From positions 26,718-90,717 of the forward strand of contig NZ_FNYV01000003.1 of assembly GCF_900109115.1 (NCBI RefSeq): a stretch of 64,000 nt of DNA, given 5' to 3'. Of the stretch, positions 7,545 through 17,576 are shown piece by piece. Origin of the DNA: Micromonospora phaseoli (GTDB lineage: Bacteria > Actinomycetota > Actinomycetes > Mycobacteriales > Micromonosporaceae). Below the pieces are notes generated by a model. That model did not search any database. It was given only the letters and a program-made list of their open reading frames with translations, and was not told the origin of the DNA. Numbering within the stretch: the stretch's first letter is position 1; each line of letters opens with the position of its first letter. Both the position numbers and the translations under genes were made by a program.

Positions 7545-8230
7545 CGCCGGGGCGGCCGGTCGGGGTGGCGATCGTGGACGACCATCCGGTGGTCATCGAC
7601 GGGGTGCGCGCCTGGCTGGCCACCGAGCCGCGGCTGACGGTGCTGGCCACCGGCGACGATCCCGACGAGGTGTTGCGGGCCGCGCCGGAGGCCGATGTCA
7701 TCCTGCTCGACCTGCGGTTGCACGGCCGGTTGGTGCTGGACAAGCTCGCCGAGCTGAGCGCCGCCGGCCGGCGCGTGGTGGTCTACTCCGAGCACTCCGA
7801 CCCACAGACGATGCTGGCCGCGCTGGACGCCGGGGCGGTGGCCTTCCTCGCCAAGCACGAGGGGCGGGAGCACTGCGTGGCGACCGTGCTGGACGCGTCG
7901 AGCGATCGGCCCTACGTCGCGCCGGCACTGGCCGGGGCGATGGTGGGCGATCCACGACCGGACCGACCGGTCCTGTCCGACAAGGAACGCGAGGCGCTGC
8001 TGCTGTGGTTCCAGTCGATGTCGAAGGCGTCGGTGGCCCGGCGGATGCGGATCAGCGAGCACACCGTCAAGCAGTACGTCGACCGGGCCAGGATCAAGTA
8101 CACCCGGGCCGGCAGGCCGGCGGCCACGAAGTCGGCGCTGCTGGCCCGGGCGATCGAGGACGGACTCGTCCGACCGGAGGAAATCGGCATCTACCGGTCG
8201 CACGCGTCGGCCGATCGGCCGACCCCCTAA
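7517..8230 (+). CDS. NarL/LuxR-type response regulator
   Basis: A 237-residue two-domain regulator. The receiver domain (about 14-130) has VAIVDDHPVV with the acidic pocket, the phosphorylatable Asp in VILLDLRLHG and a Lys in FLAKHEG. The C-terminal LuxR-type HTH (about 160-225) reads LSDKEREALLLWFQSMSKAS, then VARRMRISEHTVKQYVDRAR. The ATG at 7517 is chosen because the receiver begins shortly after it; the open frame extends far upstream inside the previous gene. It overlaps the preceding kinase-like gene by 28 bases, so it is the cognate output of this operon. Target genes are not evident. Confidence 0.92.
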   Translation: MDADAVAPVTPGRPVGVAIVDDHPVVIDGVRAWLATEPRLTVLATGDDPDEVLRAAPEADVILLDLRLHGRLVLDKLAELSAAGRRVVVYSEHSDPQTMLAALDAGAVAFLAKHEGREHCVATVLDASSDRPYVAPALAGAMVGDPRPDRPVLSDKEREALLLWFQSMSKASVARRMRISEHTVKQYVDRARIKYTRAGRPAATKSALLARAIEDGLVRPEEIGIYRSHASADRPTP

Positions 8231-8303
8231 CGGGCGTCATGACAGCAAGGGGCGGGCTGAGCGAGGCTCGTCCGCAGATGCCGTCTGCACCGGAGGTCTG
8301 ACG

Positions 8304-9005
8304 ATGCACGATGATGCGTCCCCGTTCTTCATCTCCCCGCATCGCTTCGACGCGGTCGACGACGACGCCGGCCCGGTGCTGGACCGCCGGCACGAGCTGG
8401 TGCCGGAGGGCGGCGAGCGGGTGCTCGGCCGCTACCGGGTGGACGTCGCGGGTCACCTGCTGAGTCCGAGCGAGACCAGGCGGGCGTGGGCGCTGCCCGC
8501 ACCGGTCACGGTCACCGTCACCGACCACCGGGTGACGTACGTCGGCCCGGGTAGCCAGCTCGCCCTCGTCGGCGCCGGGAACCGCCGAGGTTCCCGGATG
8601 CCGGGCCTGGTCAGCGGGCAGATCCGTTGGCAGTGGCCGTCCCGCCTGGAGGTGCGGGCAGCCACCGAGAGCCGCCCGGCCCGGCTGCTGGTGGTCTGTG
8701 ACGCGCTGCGTACCATCCAGCAGCCGGCCCTCGCCCTGATCGGTCCGGCCGCCCAGATCGACGACCTCGCCCGGCAGGTCCGTCACGCGGTGGCCACGTT
8801 CCGCCTGGTCCGGCCCGAGCTGGTCGATCTGTCGCCGCCGGAGCGGGACGCGTTGGCCCGGCTGGCCCGGGTCGCGCCGCTGGCCGGCGCGGCGCGGGTG
8901 CTGCTACCCGGCTCGCTGCCCATCGAGTTCCACTCCCGGGACGACTACTACCGGCCGCGGCACTCCGACCCGCTGCCGTACGGCGCGGTGTCCGGGCAGC
9001 AGTAG
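8304..9005 (+). CDS. Hypothetical protein
   Basis: A 233-residue soluble protein that I do not recognise. It has no signal peptide or membrane segment. A beta-rich middle (VTVTVTDHRVTYVG, then GQIRWQWPSRLEV) is followed by a helical half ending in FHSRDDYYRPRHSDPLPYG. The pattern of short beta strands and the phrase VTDHRVTYV resemble PH-like or GRAM-like barrels, but this is only an impression. It begins 73 bases after the response regulator on the same strand, with no terminator between, so it may be part of that operon. Confidence 0.6.
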   Translation: MHDDASPFFISPHRFDAVDDDAGPVLDRRHELVPEGGERVLGRYRVDVAGHLLSPSETRRAWALPAPVTVTVTDHRVTYVGPGSQLALVGAGNRRGSRMPGLVSGQIRWQWPSRLEVRAATESRPARLLVVCDALRTIQQPALALIGPAAQIDDLARQVRHAVATFRLVRPELVDLSPPERDALARLARVAPLAGAARVLLPGSLPIEFHSRDDYYRPRHSDPLPYGAVSGQQ

Positions 9006-9086
9006 GCCGCCGATCCGGCTACGCCGTCAGCTCGACAGGCCAGCTCCTCCCGCAGGGCAGACGGCCGTGCCGGAGCGCGGACGCGG

Positions 9087-9836
9087 TCAGGAGGTCGGCG
9101 TGCGGCGGTCGGCGGCTTCCAGCGCGAGGGCCTGCTCGGGGGTTGGTGCGCTGCCGCCGAGATGCGCCGGCAGCCACCACCGGTCGTCCGGCCCCGACGG
9201 CTGGTCCGGGTACTCCCGCTGGGCGCGGTCGACCAGTGCGTGCAGCCGCGTGCGCAGCTCGCCGTTCATCGCGTTGGCGTCCGGGTACCCGGCCGGGTCC
9301 ATCGGCTCGCCGACCAGGATGGTGATCGGGGTGTGCCGGCGGGTGAGCGTGCGCGGGCGGCCCTTCATCCACAACCGCTGGGTGCCCCAGAGCGCGACCG
9401 GCAGCACCGGCACCTGCGCCTCGAAGGCCATCCGGGTGGCTCCGCTCTTGAGTTCCTTGACGGTCAAGGACCGGCTGACCGTCGCCTCCGGAAAGACGCC
9501 GACCGCCTCACCGGCCCGCAGCGCGCGCACTGCGGCCGCGTACGAGTCGGCGCCCGCCCGCCGGTCCACCGGGATGTGCCGCATACCGCGCATCAGCGGC
9601 CCCGACACGCGGTGCCGGAATACCGCGTCCTTGGCCATGAACCGGACGAGTCGCCGGGATTCCAGCGCGCCCAGCCCGCAGAAGATGAAGTCCAGGTAGC
9701 TGACGTGGTTGCTGGCCAGGACCGCTCCGCCGGCACGGGGCACGTGGTGCGCCCCCTCCACGGTCAGCTTCAGGTCGAGGACCCGGAACATCGTCTTGGC
9801 GGCGGCGATAACGGGTGGGTACACGAGTTCCGGCAT
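9087..9836 (-). CDS. 1-acyl-glycerol-3-phosphate acyltransferase family protein
   Basis: A 249-residue member of the PlsC/LPLAT acyltransferase family. The catalytic NHxxxxD motif appears as NHVSYLD (about residues 43-49), with a second motif GMRHIPVDRR and the substrate-binding FPEATVS (about 115-121), then VPVLPVALWG. Such enzymes transfer an acyl chain from acyl-ACP or acyl-CoA to lysophosphatidic acid or another lipid acceptor at the membrane. The protein has a 40-residue polar C-terminal extension. It reads away from the upstream hypothetical gene and ends convergently with it. Whether it is the housekeeping PlsC or one of the several paralogues of actinomycetes cannot be told. Confidence 0.88.
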   Translation of the reverse strand: MPELVYPPVIAAAKTMFRVLDLKLTVEGAHHVPRAGGAVLASNHVSYLDFIFCGLGALESRRLVRFMAKDAVFRHRVSGPLMRGMRHIPVDRRAGADSYAAAVRALRAGEAVGVFPEATVSRSLTVKELKSGATRMAFEAQVPVLPVALWGTQRLWMKGRPRTLTRRHTPITILVGEPMDPAGYPDANAMNGELRTRLHALVDRAQREYPDQPSGPDDRWWLPAHLGGSAPTPEQALALEAADRRTPTS

Positions 9837-9926
9837 TCGTGAACTTTACCCTGAGTAGGTTACGCATCGGTAGGGATGGTGCACCGCCTGGCCGAGCCGC
9901 TGTTCACCGCGGCCCGGCCGGATCCG

Positions 9927-11987
9927 TCAGTCGCCGAGCTGGTGCAGATCGAGACGACCCCGGGCGAAGGCGTCCACCCGGCCCCAGCGACCCGGGATGT
10001 CCAACACCTCGATCCGCCCCATGCCCACCGGCAGTCGCGGTTCCACGGCCAGGTGCCCGTCGTGCGGCTCCAGACCCAGCATGGTACGCAGCAGCAGCAG
10101 CGGTGCACCGGTGGACCACGCCTGCGGGCTGCATGCCGTCGGGTACTCCACCGGGAACTTCGTCTGCTCACGCGGGTAACCGCCGAACGCCTCCGGCAGC
10201 CGTCCGTCGAAGTACCGGGCCGCGTCCAGGATCCCGTTGGCGATGACGGCCGCCTCGTCGGCGAAGCCGTACCGGCGCAGACCCCAGGCGCAGAAGGAGG
10301 TGTCGAAGGGCCAGACGGCGCCGTTGTGGTAGCCGATCGGGTTGTAGCGGACCTCCCCCTCGGCCAGTGTCCGCACTCCCCAGCCGGTGAAGAGCCGCGG
10401 CCCGACCAGATGGTGGGCGATCTGCTCGGCCCGGTCGTCGTCGACGATCCCGCTCCACATGAGGTGGCCGATGTTGGAGCTGAGCACGTCGCACTGCCGC
10501 CCCTCCGGGTCCAGCGCGAGCGCGTAGTAGCCGCCGTCGGCCACCCACCAGTCCCGGTTGAACCGTTCCTTGAGGGCCGCCGCCTCCCGTTCCAACTGGT
10601 CGGCGAACGCCGGGTCGCCCCAGAACTCGCGGGCCAGCCGCGCCCCGCGGACCTTCGCGTCGTACGCGTACCCCTGCACCTCGCAGGTGGCCCGCGGGAA
10701 CGGCGGCAGCGTGCCGTCGCGGTAGGAGATGGAGTCCCAGGAGTCCTTCCAGCACTGGTTCTCCAGGCCGGTGTCGGTGTTGCGCCGCTCGTACCAGATG
10801 TACCCGCTACCGATCAGATCGGCGTAGTCGTCGATCCACGTGAACGCCCGGCGGCACTCCTGCTCCAACTCCTTGACCAGCGCGCCGTCGCCGCTCCACT
10901 GCTCGTACTCGTCGAGCAGCACCACGAACAGCGGCGTGGAGTCCACCGCACCGTAGTAGGGCGAGTGCGGCTGCTCCTCGAACGCGGCGCTCTCGCCGTA
11001 GCGCATCTCGTGCAGGATCCGGCCCGGATCCTCCTCCCGGAAGTCGTCGAACCGGGTGCCCTGCAGGGCGGCCAGAATACGCAGCGTGGTCGCGCTCAGC
11101 TCGGGCGTGAACGGCAACGTCTGCAGGCAGGTCAGGATGCTGTCCCGGCCGAACATCGTCATGAACCAGGGCAACCCGGCGGCCGGGAGGGTCTGGCCAC
11201 CCAGCGACAGCGGCGAGAAGCGCAGCGCGGCCAGATCGACGATGCACTTGCGGTACGTGGCGGCGACCTGCCCGTGCTCGCTGTTCACCTTGGGTGCCTT
11301 CGCGATCCAGTCCTCCAGGTCGTGCTGCAACGCGAGCCGCTCGGTGCCGTGCACCCGCAACCCCATCCGCAGGTCCCGCCCGCCCGGCCCGACCGCCAAG
11401 GTCTGCACATCGATGGCGGTGTCCCACTGCTCGTTCGGTTCCAGGTGCACGGTGTACCCGAAGCCGTTGCGGTCGTAGCGGGGCGGCACGGAGGAGGAGA
11501 TGACCGTCTCCCGCTTGAAGTTGCCGCGCCGATAGCCGAGGCGCAGTCTGTCCGGCTCGACCTCGGAGTAGATCTCGCCCTTCTTGTTCAGGATCTCGTC
11601 CTTGACCTCGAACAGGTCGGCGAAGTCGCAGGCGGCGTCCATCCTGATCTCCAGGTCGACCGCCTTCTCGTCGTGGTTGAGGATGGTGATGCTCTCCCGG
11701 AAGCTCCCACCGACCGCCCGCTCCCGGATGATCGACAGTTTCGCGTCGACGTAGTGCGTGGCCAGCCCGGGCACCAGGAAGAAGCGCGATTCGAAGTACT
11801 GGAGATCGTCGTAGGACAGGGCGTTGAGTCGCTCGCCGTTGACCGTGAGCACCCACTTCGACAGGAAGCGGGTATCGAGGGAGAACAGCCCGGTGGGCTC
11901 GGTGGGTGTCGCCTCGATGTCCCCGGTGGCCTCACAGACGACGAAGGTGTTGCCGTCGAGGATCCGCACGGTGTGACTCGGAGCCAT
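9927..11987 (-). CDS. Glycogen debranching-type amylo-alpha-1,6-glucosidase
   Basis: A 686-residue protein with the N-terminal bacterial glycogen-debranching domain (GDE_N_bis, about residues 5-195, beginning VRILDGNTFVVCEATGDI) and an (alpha/alpha)6 glucosidase domain (about 250-680). Recognisable segments include GLPWFMTMFGRDSILT, which is typical of the catalytic domain, and YNPIGYHNGAVWPFDTSFCA. Such proteins are annotated as amylo-alpha-1,6-glucosidases, hydrolysing branches of glycogen or related glucans. No signal peptide is present, so it is cytoplasmic. Its ATG overlaps the stop of the SCP2 gene by one base (TAATG), implying translational coupling. Confidence 0.88.
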   Translation of the reverse strand: MAPSHTVRILDGNTFVVCEATGDIEATPTEPTGLFSLDTRFLSKWVLTVNGERLNALSYDDLQYFESRFFLVPGLATHYVDAKLSIIRERAVGGSFRESITILNHDEKAVDLEIRMDAACDFADLFEVKDEILNKKGEIYSEVEPDRLRLGYRRGNFKRETVISSSVPPRYDRNGFGYTVHLEPNEQWDTAIDVQTLAVGPGGRDLRMGLRVHGTERLALQHDLEDWIAKAPKVNSEHGQVAATYRKCIVDLAALRFSPLSLGGQTLPAAGLPWFMTMFGRDSILTCLQTLPFTPELSATTLRILAALQGTRFDDFREEDPGRILHEMRYGESAAFEEQPHSPYYGAVDSTPLFVVLLDEYEQWSGDGALVKELEQECRRAFTWIDDYADLIGSGYIWYERRNTDTGLENQCWKDSWDSISYRDGTLPPFPRATCEVQGYAYDAKVRGARLAREFWGDPAFADQLEREAAALKERFNRDWWVADGGYYALALDPEGRQCDVLSSNIGHLMWSGIVDDDRAEQIAHHLVGPRLFTGWGVRTLAEGEVRYNPIGYHNGAVWPFDTSFCAWGLRRYGFADEAAVIANGILDAARYFDGRLPEAFGGYPREQTKFPVEYPTACSPQAWSTGAPLLLLRTMLGLEPHDGHLAVEPRLPVGMGRIEVLDIPGRWGRVDAFARGRLDLHQLGD

Positions 11988-12355
11988 TACCGCACCCCCT
12001 TCCGGTAGCGGTGCGGTCCCTGGGCGTGCGGCGGGCCGGGAAAGATCCGTTCCACCTGCACCACCAGGCGGGCGTCGCCGGTCACCGTCATGTCCCCCCG
12101 CAGCAGCGCCGACAGACCGTTCTCCCGGCCGGTGACCAGGTCATCGAACAGCTCCGGACTGGTGCCGACCACGGTGTCCGCCTCCATGTCCTCCTGGCTG
12201 ACCCTGATCTCCCCCCGGTCGATCCGCACCAGCCAGTGCGTGGTCTGTGGCCCCTCGTGCAGATCGAAGCGCAAGGCTCCGGAGATCTTCGCCAGCAGGG
12301 GCTCGTACCCCTGGCGGTCGAGTTCCTCGAAGAACCGTGTGGTCGCGTCCGGCAT
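11987..12355 (-). CDS. SCP2 sterol-binding domain protein
   Basis: A 122-residue protein consisting of a single SCP2-like fold: MPDATTRFFEELDRQGYEPL, then SGALRFDLHEG, HWLVRIDRGEIRVS and GLSALLRGDMTVTGDARLVV. The domain has a hydrophobic tunnel for lipids in other family members; no ligand is known for short bacterial forms. The ATG at 12355 is preferred because the SCP2 fold begins immediately after it, although the frame is open for 34 more codons. It is translationally coupled to the debranching enzyme downstream, and the pairing of these two families is the only functional hint. Confidence 0.8.
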   Translation of the reverse strand: MPDATTRFFEELDRQGYEPLLAKISGALRFDLHEGPQTTHWLVRIDRGEIRVSQEDMEADTVVGTSPELFDDLVTGRENGLSALLRGDMTVTGDARLVVQVERIFPGPPHAQGPHRYRKGVR

Positions 12356-12456
12356 CTCCGCCCTCCTCCCGGTCGCTCGTGTCCCGGTCGGGTCCCCGTC
12401 CGACGAGCCGTCAACCTCGCCCGGATGGGGTGAGTCGCGGACGACGCCCAGCGACA

Positions 12457-12493
12457 CCGAGCCGGCCCCCGCAGGTGCGGGGAGCCGGCTCGG
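12457..12493 (-). terminator. Terminator hairpin after the CBS gene
   Basis: An inverted repeat of CCGAGCCGGC plus CCCCGC pairs with GCGGGG and GCCGGCTCGG across an AGGT loop, with one bulged A. It lies 39 bases past the stop of the minus-strand CBS gene and before the SCP2 gene. The 16-bp GC stem without a long U-run is the usual actinobacterial form of intrinsic terminator. Confidence 0.7.
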
Positions 12494-12531
12494 CGGCGGT
12501 GCGCAGGCACCGCGGTCAGTGTGGAGAGGGT

Positions 12532-12948
12532 CTAGTTGTTGGGGTCGTCGGCGCTGATGTCGGCGAGCACCGACTGCGGCTCCCGCTCGACGGCCAGGTC
12601 ACCCATCGACACCAGGCCGATCAGCCGGCCGTCCTCGATCACGGGCAGCCGTCGTACGGCGTACGTCCGCATCAGGTCGGCGGCGGCCACGGCGTCGTCG
12701 TACTGACTGACCGTCACCACGTCTCTGGTGGTGACCTGGTTCAGCCGGGTGGTGTCCGGGGGCATGTTCTCCGCGACACCTCGGACCGTGATGTCCCGAT
12801 CCGTGATGATACCGGCCACGTTGTCGCCGTCCATCACCACCACGTCGCCGATCGCCGAGTCGCGCATCTCCTGGGCCGCCTCGACGAGCGTGGCGTTGCC
12901 GTCCATGGTCACCAACCGGGTCGTCATGAACTCTCCGACCGTTGTCAT
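12532..12948 (-). CDS. Two-CBS-domain protein
   Basis: A 138-residue cytoplasmic protein made of two CBS domains in tandem (about 1-60 and 65-128). The repeated pattern is FMTTRLVTMDGNATLVEAA, VAGIITDRDITVRGVA for the first and VVTVSQYDDAVAAADLM, VRRLPVIEDGRLIGLVS for the second. CBS pairs bind adenosine nucleotides and act as energy sensors, and stand-alone CBS proteins of this size are common and often stress-induced in actinomycetes. It is a monocistronic minus-strand gene with its own terminator at 12457-12493. Confidence 0.9.
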   Translation of the reverse strand: MTTVGEFMTTRLVTMDGNATLVEAAQEMRDSAIGDVVVMDGDNVAGIITDRDITVRGVAENMPPDTTRLNQVTTRDVVTVSQYDDAVAAADLMRTYAVRRLPVIEDGRLIGLVSMGDLAVEREPQSVLADISADDPNN

Positions 12949-13010
12949 GGCGCCTCCCTCTCGTTGTAGGGCAACAACGGGTCTACCCGACCACCCCGAC
13001 CAGTAACGCC

Positions 13011-14354
<1,344 letters not shown>

Positions 14355-14813
14355 ATGGCACCGATCGTTCGGATCGCCCTCACCGGCTGCGGTGTCGCAG
14401 CCGGCGCCGCCGGCAACCTGCTGGCGATCGGTGCGCTGCCGTGGGCCAACTACGGCGCCCTGGAGCAGCCGCTCGACCGGTTCCCGGGCTGGTTCTGGCA
14501 TGTCGCCGCCGTCGCCGTCCTGTACACCGTGGCGGGATGGACGCTGCTGTCACCACCCGCGCGGCGACGAGCGCCGATCGTGATCAGCGGGCTGGCCGGG
14601 CTCGCCGCCGCCGGCTCCGCCGTCGCGCTCGCGGTGCGCTACGACGACGCCAGCCTCTTCTTCGACACGTTCGTCCCGGCGGTCAATCCGGTGCTCGGCA
14701 CCGGGGCGGTGCTCGCCGTGCTGTCGGTGCTGGTCTGCCTCGCCGCGGTCGGCTCCTGCTGGCCGAGGTCGAGTGGCGCACCGGCGCCGGCCCGCCCCGG
14801 TGCGCCGACCTGA
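14355..14813 (+). CDS. Small four-helix membrane protein, unknown function
   Basis: A 152-residue integral membrane protein with four hydrophobic helices: LTGCGVAAGAAGNLLAIGAL, WFWHVAAVAVLYTVAGWTLL, IVISGLAGLAAAGSAVALAV and LGTGAVLAVLSVLVCLAAVG. A short Pro/Ala-rich tail follows. The open frame reaches far upstream on the plus strand but that part is antisense to asd, so the ATG at 14355 is preferred. I do not recognise the family. Its stop lies one base from the convergent M16 protease stop. Confidence 0.65.
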   Translation: MAPIVRIALTGCGVAAGAAGNLLAIGALPWANYGALEQPLDRFPGWFWHVAAVAVLYTVAGWTLLSPPARRRAPIVISGLAGLAAAGSAVALAVRYDDASLFFDTFVPAVNPVLGTGAVLAVLSVLVCLAAVGSCWPRSSGAPAPARPGAPT

Positions 14814-14814
14814 C

Positions 14815-16164
14815 TCACCCCGCCGGATCATCCGTGAGCTCACCGAGGCCGGTGGCGACCAGCTCGTCCCTGATCAGCGCGGCATCGCCCTCCACCACCA
14901 GGGTCAGCGACTGAGGGTGCAGGTGGGTGGCGGCGGCCGCGGAGACCTGGGCCACGTCGGCGGCGAGCAGCGCCTCGCGCAGCCGGGCGTGGTAGTCGTC
15001 CGGCAGGTCGTGCACCACCAGCGTGCTCAGCGCGCCGGCGATCGCCCGAGGGCTCTGCAGCTCGACCGAGAGCTGTCCGGCCCGCCAGGACCGGGCCACC
15101 GCCAGCTCGTCCTCGGTCACCCCGCCGGCCTGGGTACGCGCGATCTCCCCGACCGCCTCCACCAGGGCCGGTGCCGTGACGGCGGTCTGCACGCCGGAGC
15201 TGACCGCGAAGCGGCCGAACCGGCGGGACGAGGCGAAGTCACCTCGGATGCCGTACGTGTAGCCGCGCACCTCGCGGATGAGGTGGTTCAGCCGGGAGGT
15301 GAAGGCCCCGCCGAGCACCGTGCCGGCGAGTGCCATCGGCACATGGTCCGGGTGGGCCCGGTGCGGTGCGGGATGGCCGAGCCGCAGCGTGGACTGCACC
15401 GAGCCGGGCCGGTCGACCAGGATGATCCGGCGCTCGGCGCGCACGGGCACCTCGATCGTCGCGCCCCGGTCCACCGCAGGGCCGCCGGTGCCGGCGAACG
15501 CCGCCGCGGCCAGCGCGTCCAGGTCGAGCCGGTCCAGGTCACCGGCGACCACGAGGGTACCGGGGCGGATGAACCACTCCGAGTGGAAGACGGTGACGTC
15601 CTCGACGTCCAGGCCGGCCACCGAGTCGGGGTCGCCGTACATCGGGCGGCCCCAGCGGTTGCCGGCCCCGAACAGGTCGGCGCGCAACGCCGCGTCGGCA
15701 CGCGGGCCGGGGTTGGCCCAGTCCATCCGCAGCGCGGTCGCCTCGTCGTCGCGGACCCGCCGGACGTCGTCCGGATCCAGCCTCGGCGTACGCACCGCCT
15801 CGGCGAGCAGCTCGACGGCTGCGCCCAGCCGGTCCACCGGCACCTGCACGCTGGCCTGGAAGGTGTCCCAGTCCAGCCCGGTCACCAGCTCGGTGCCGAG
15901 CGCCTCGATGGCCAGTGCGTACGAGGTGGCGTCGCGCTGCGTGGTGCCCTCCTCCAGCGCCTTGGCCAGCACCCCGCCCAGCCCGTCCTTGCCCACGGGT
16001 TCCCGGCCGGCCCCGGCGTCCAACAACAGCAGCGCGACCGCGAGATTCTGCCCGGGCAGGTGCGCGGCGACGACCTGACCGCCGGCGACGGAGCGGCGAA
16101 CCACCTGCGGGAAGCGGTACGGGCGGGCTTCGCCCGGTCCCGGACGGTCGGCGATCAGGGTCAC
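14815..16164 (-). CDS. M16 family peptidase subunit lacking the zinc motif
   Basis: A 449-residue insulinase-family (M16) protein with the two-domain fold of mitochondrial-processing-peptidase-like proteases. The HxxEH zinc motif is absent; the corresponding N-terminal region reads DAGAGREPVGKDGLGGVLAK. The C-terminal domain keeps the family sequences GSVQSTLRLGHPAPHR, GGAFTSRLNHLIREVRGYTY and GIRGDFAS. It is the non-catalytic partner of the active subunit encoded just upstream: its ATG overlaps that stop by four bases (ATGA). The two presumably form a heterodimeric peptidase for short or misfolded peptides. Confidence 0.88.
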   Translation of the reverse strand: MTLIADRPGPGEARPYRFPQVVRRSVAGGQVVAAHLPGQNLAVALLLLDAGAGREPVGKDGLGGVLAKALEEGTTQRDATSYALAIEALGTELVTGLDWDTFQASVQVPVDRLGAAVELLAEAVRTPRLDPDDVRRVRDDEATALRMDWANPGPRADAALRADLFGAGNRWGRPMYGDPDSVAGLDVEDVTVFHSEWFIRPGTLVVAGDLDRLDLDALAAAAFAGTGGPAVDRGATIEVPVRAERRIILVDRPGSVQSTLRLGHPAPHRAHPDHVPMALAGTVLGGAFTSRLNHLIREVRGYTYGIRGDFASSRRFGRFAVSSGVQTAVTAPALVEAVGEIARTQAGGVTEDELAVARSWRAGQLSVELQSPRAIAGALSTLVVHDLPDDYHARLREALLAADVAQVSAAAATHLHPQSLTLVVEGDAALIRDELVATGLGELTDDPAG

Positions 16165-17453
16165 GACTTCTCCTCGGGGCGGTAGGTCAGGGTCACCCGG
16201 TTGTCGGCGGCGAGCACCTCGGCCGCCACCTCGGCGATCTGCTCGGCGGTCACCGCGAGCCAGGCCGGCAGCCGCTGCGCCACGGTGGCCGGGTCACCGA
16301 ACTGCGTGGCGTACCGGCCCAGCGCGTCCGCACGACCGTCCACGGTGGACATCTGCCGCCACCAGGCGGTGGCCAGCAACGCCTTCGCGCGATCCAGCTC
16401 GGCGGCGGTGACCGGCACGGTGGCCAGTTCGTCGATCACCTCGGTGAGCCCGGCGGCCAGCCGCTCACCGGTCACCCCGGGACGCGCGGTGGCGGTGGCG
16501 ATCAGCGGCGCCGGCGCGTGCGCCAGGTCCACCCCGTACGCCCCGACCAGGTCCGGCTGGGCGATCCGCTCGCCGTCGGCGAGCCGCTGGTAGAGCCGGC
16601 TGCCCCGGCCGCTGCCGAGCACGGTGGCCAGCACGGTCACCACGTCGTAGCCCGGACTGCCGAACGGGTGGGTGCGGTGCGCGACGAAGACCCGGGGAGC
16701 CGGCACGTCGGTGACCACGGTCTCCTCGGCGGGCACCCCGGTGGCCGGTACCACCCGGCCGTCGGGCGCCGGCGGGATCTCCGGACGGGGCGGGAGCGCG
16801 CCGAAGTACTTCCTGGCCAGGGCGACCACCTCGTCGGTGGTGGCGTCGCCGACCACAGTGAGCACCGCGTTGTTCGGCGCGTAGTAGGTCCGGTGGAACG
16901 CCTGGAAGGTGGCCAGATCGGCGGCGTTCAGATCGGCCATGGAGCCGATGGTGGCGTGGTGGTAGGGGTGGCCCGGCGGGTAGAGCAGCGGCAGCAGCCG
17001 CAGCCAGGCGTCGCCGTACGGCACGTTCTCGTAGCGCTGTCGCCGCTCGTTCTTGACCACGTCCCGCTGGTTGTCCAGCGTCTCCTGGGTGAGCGCCGGC
17101 ACCAGCCCGCCCATCCGGTCGGCCTCCAGCCAGAGCGCCAGCTCCAGGTGCTCGGCCGGGACCGTCTCGAAGTAGTTCGTCCGGTCCGGGTTGGTGGTCG
17201 CGTTGAGCGAGCCGCCCGCGCCCTGTACCAGCTTCATGTGCTCGGTCTTCGCGACGTGCACCGAGCCCTCGAACATCAGGTGCTCGAAGAGGTGGGCGAA
17301 GCCGGTCTGTCCGGCCGGCTCGTGCCGGGAGCCGACGTCGTACCAGAGGTTGACCGCGACCGCGGGGGCGGTGCGGTCCTCGCTGACCACCACGCGCAGG
17401 CCGTTGTCCAGTCGGGTCATCGAGATGGGCCAGGGGTAACCGCTGTCGGGCAT
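16161..17453 (-). CDS. M16 family zinc peptidase, catalytic subunit
   Basis: A 430-residue M16 peptidase with an intact inverted zinc motif, HLFEHLMFEGS (HxxEH, near residue 58), after the canonical LWYDVGSRHEPAGQTGFA. The downstream zinc-ligand Glu region around ERRQRYENVPYGDAW and LYPPGHPYHHATIG is typical. The ATG at 17453 gives MPDSGYPWPISMTRLDNGLR, the expected family N-terminus with no signal peptide, although the frame stays open upstream. It is the first gene of a two-gene operon with its inactive homologue, a frequent arrangement in actinomycetes. Confidence 0.9.
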   Translation of the reverse strand: MPDSGYPWPISMTRLDNGLRVVVSEDRTAPAVAVNLWYDVGSRHEPAGQTGFAHLFEHLMFEGSVHVAKTEHMKLVQGAGGSLNATTNPDRTNYFETVPAEHLELALWLEADRMGGLVPALTQETLDNQRDVVKNERRQRYENVPYGDAWLRLLPLLYPPGHPYHHATIGSMADLNAADLATFQAFHRTYYAPNNAVLTVVGDATTDEVVALARKYFGALPPRPEIPPAPDGRVVPATGVPAEETVVTDVPAPRVFVAHRTHPFGSPGYDVVTVLATVLGSGRGSRLYQRLADGERIAQPDLVGAYGVDLAHAPAPLIATATARPGVTGERLAAGLTEVIDELATVPVTAAELDRAKALLATAWWRQMSTVDGRADALGRYATQFGDPATVAQRLPAWLAVTAEQIAEVAAEVLAADNRVTLTYRPEEKS

Positions 17454-17576
17454 GGCACCGACGCTATCCGATCTCCCGCCCCGGCAGAGCCCGGGACGCC
17501 CACCTGCGCGCCGACGCCGATGCGATACCCGCCGAGCGGGCGGCATCGACGAATCCGGCCCGGGTATACGGAAGTC

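Noticed and set aside
4676..8203. A 1175-residue open frame on the minus strand
   Set aside because: It runs antisense to the oxidoreductase, two kinase-type genes and the response regulator, which have clear domains. Its translation is Arg/Gly/Pro-rich without motifs; long antisense frames are expected at this GC content.
9876..12008. A 710-residue open frame on the plus strand
   Set aside because: It is antisense to the glycogen-debranching-type gene, which has two recognisable domains; the antisense translation has none.
15915..17576. Upstream extension of the catalase-fold-like gene
   Set aside because: The extra 554 codons lie opposite the M16 genes and have low-complexity translation; the ATG at 17577 fits the family start.
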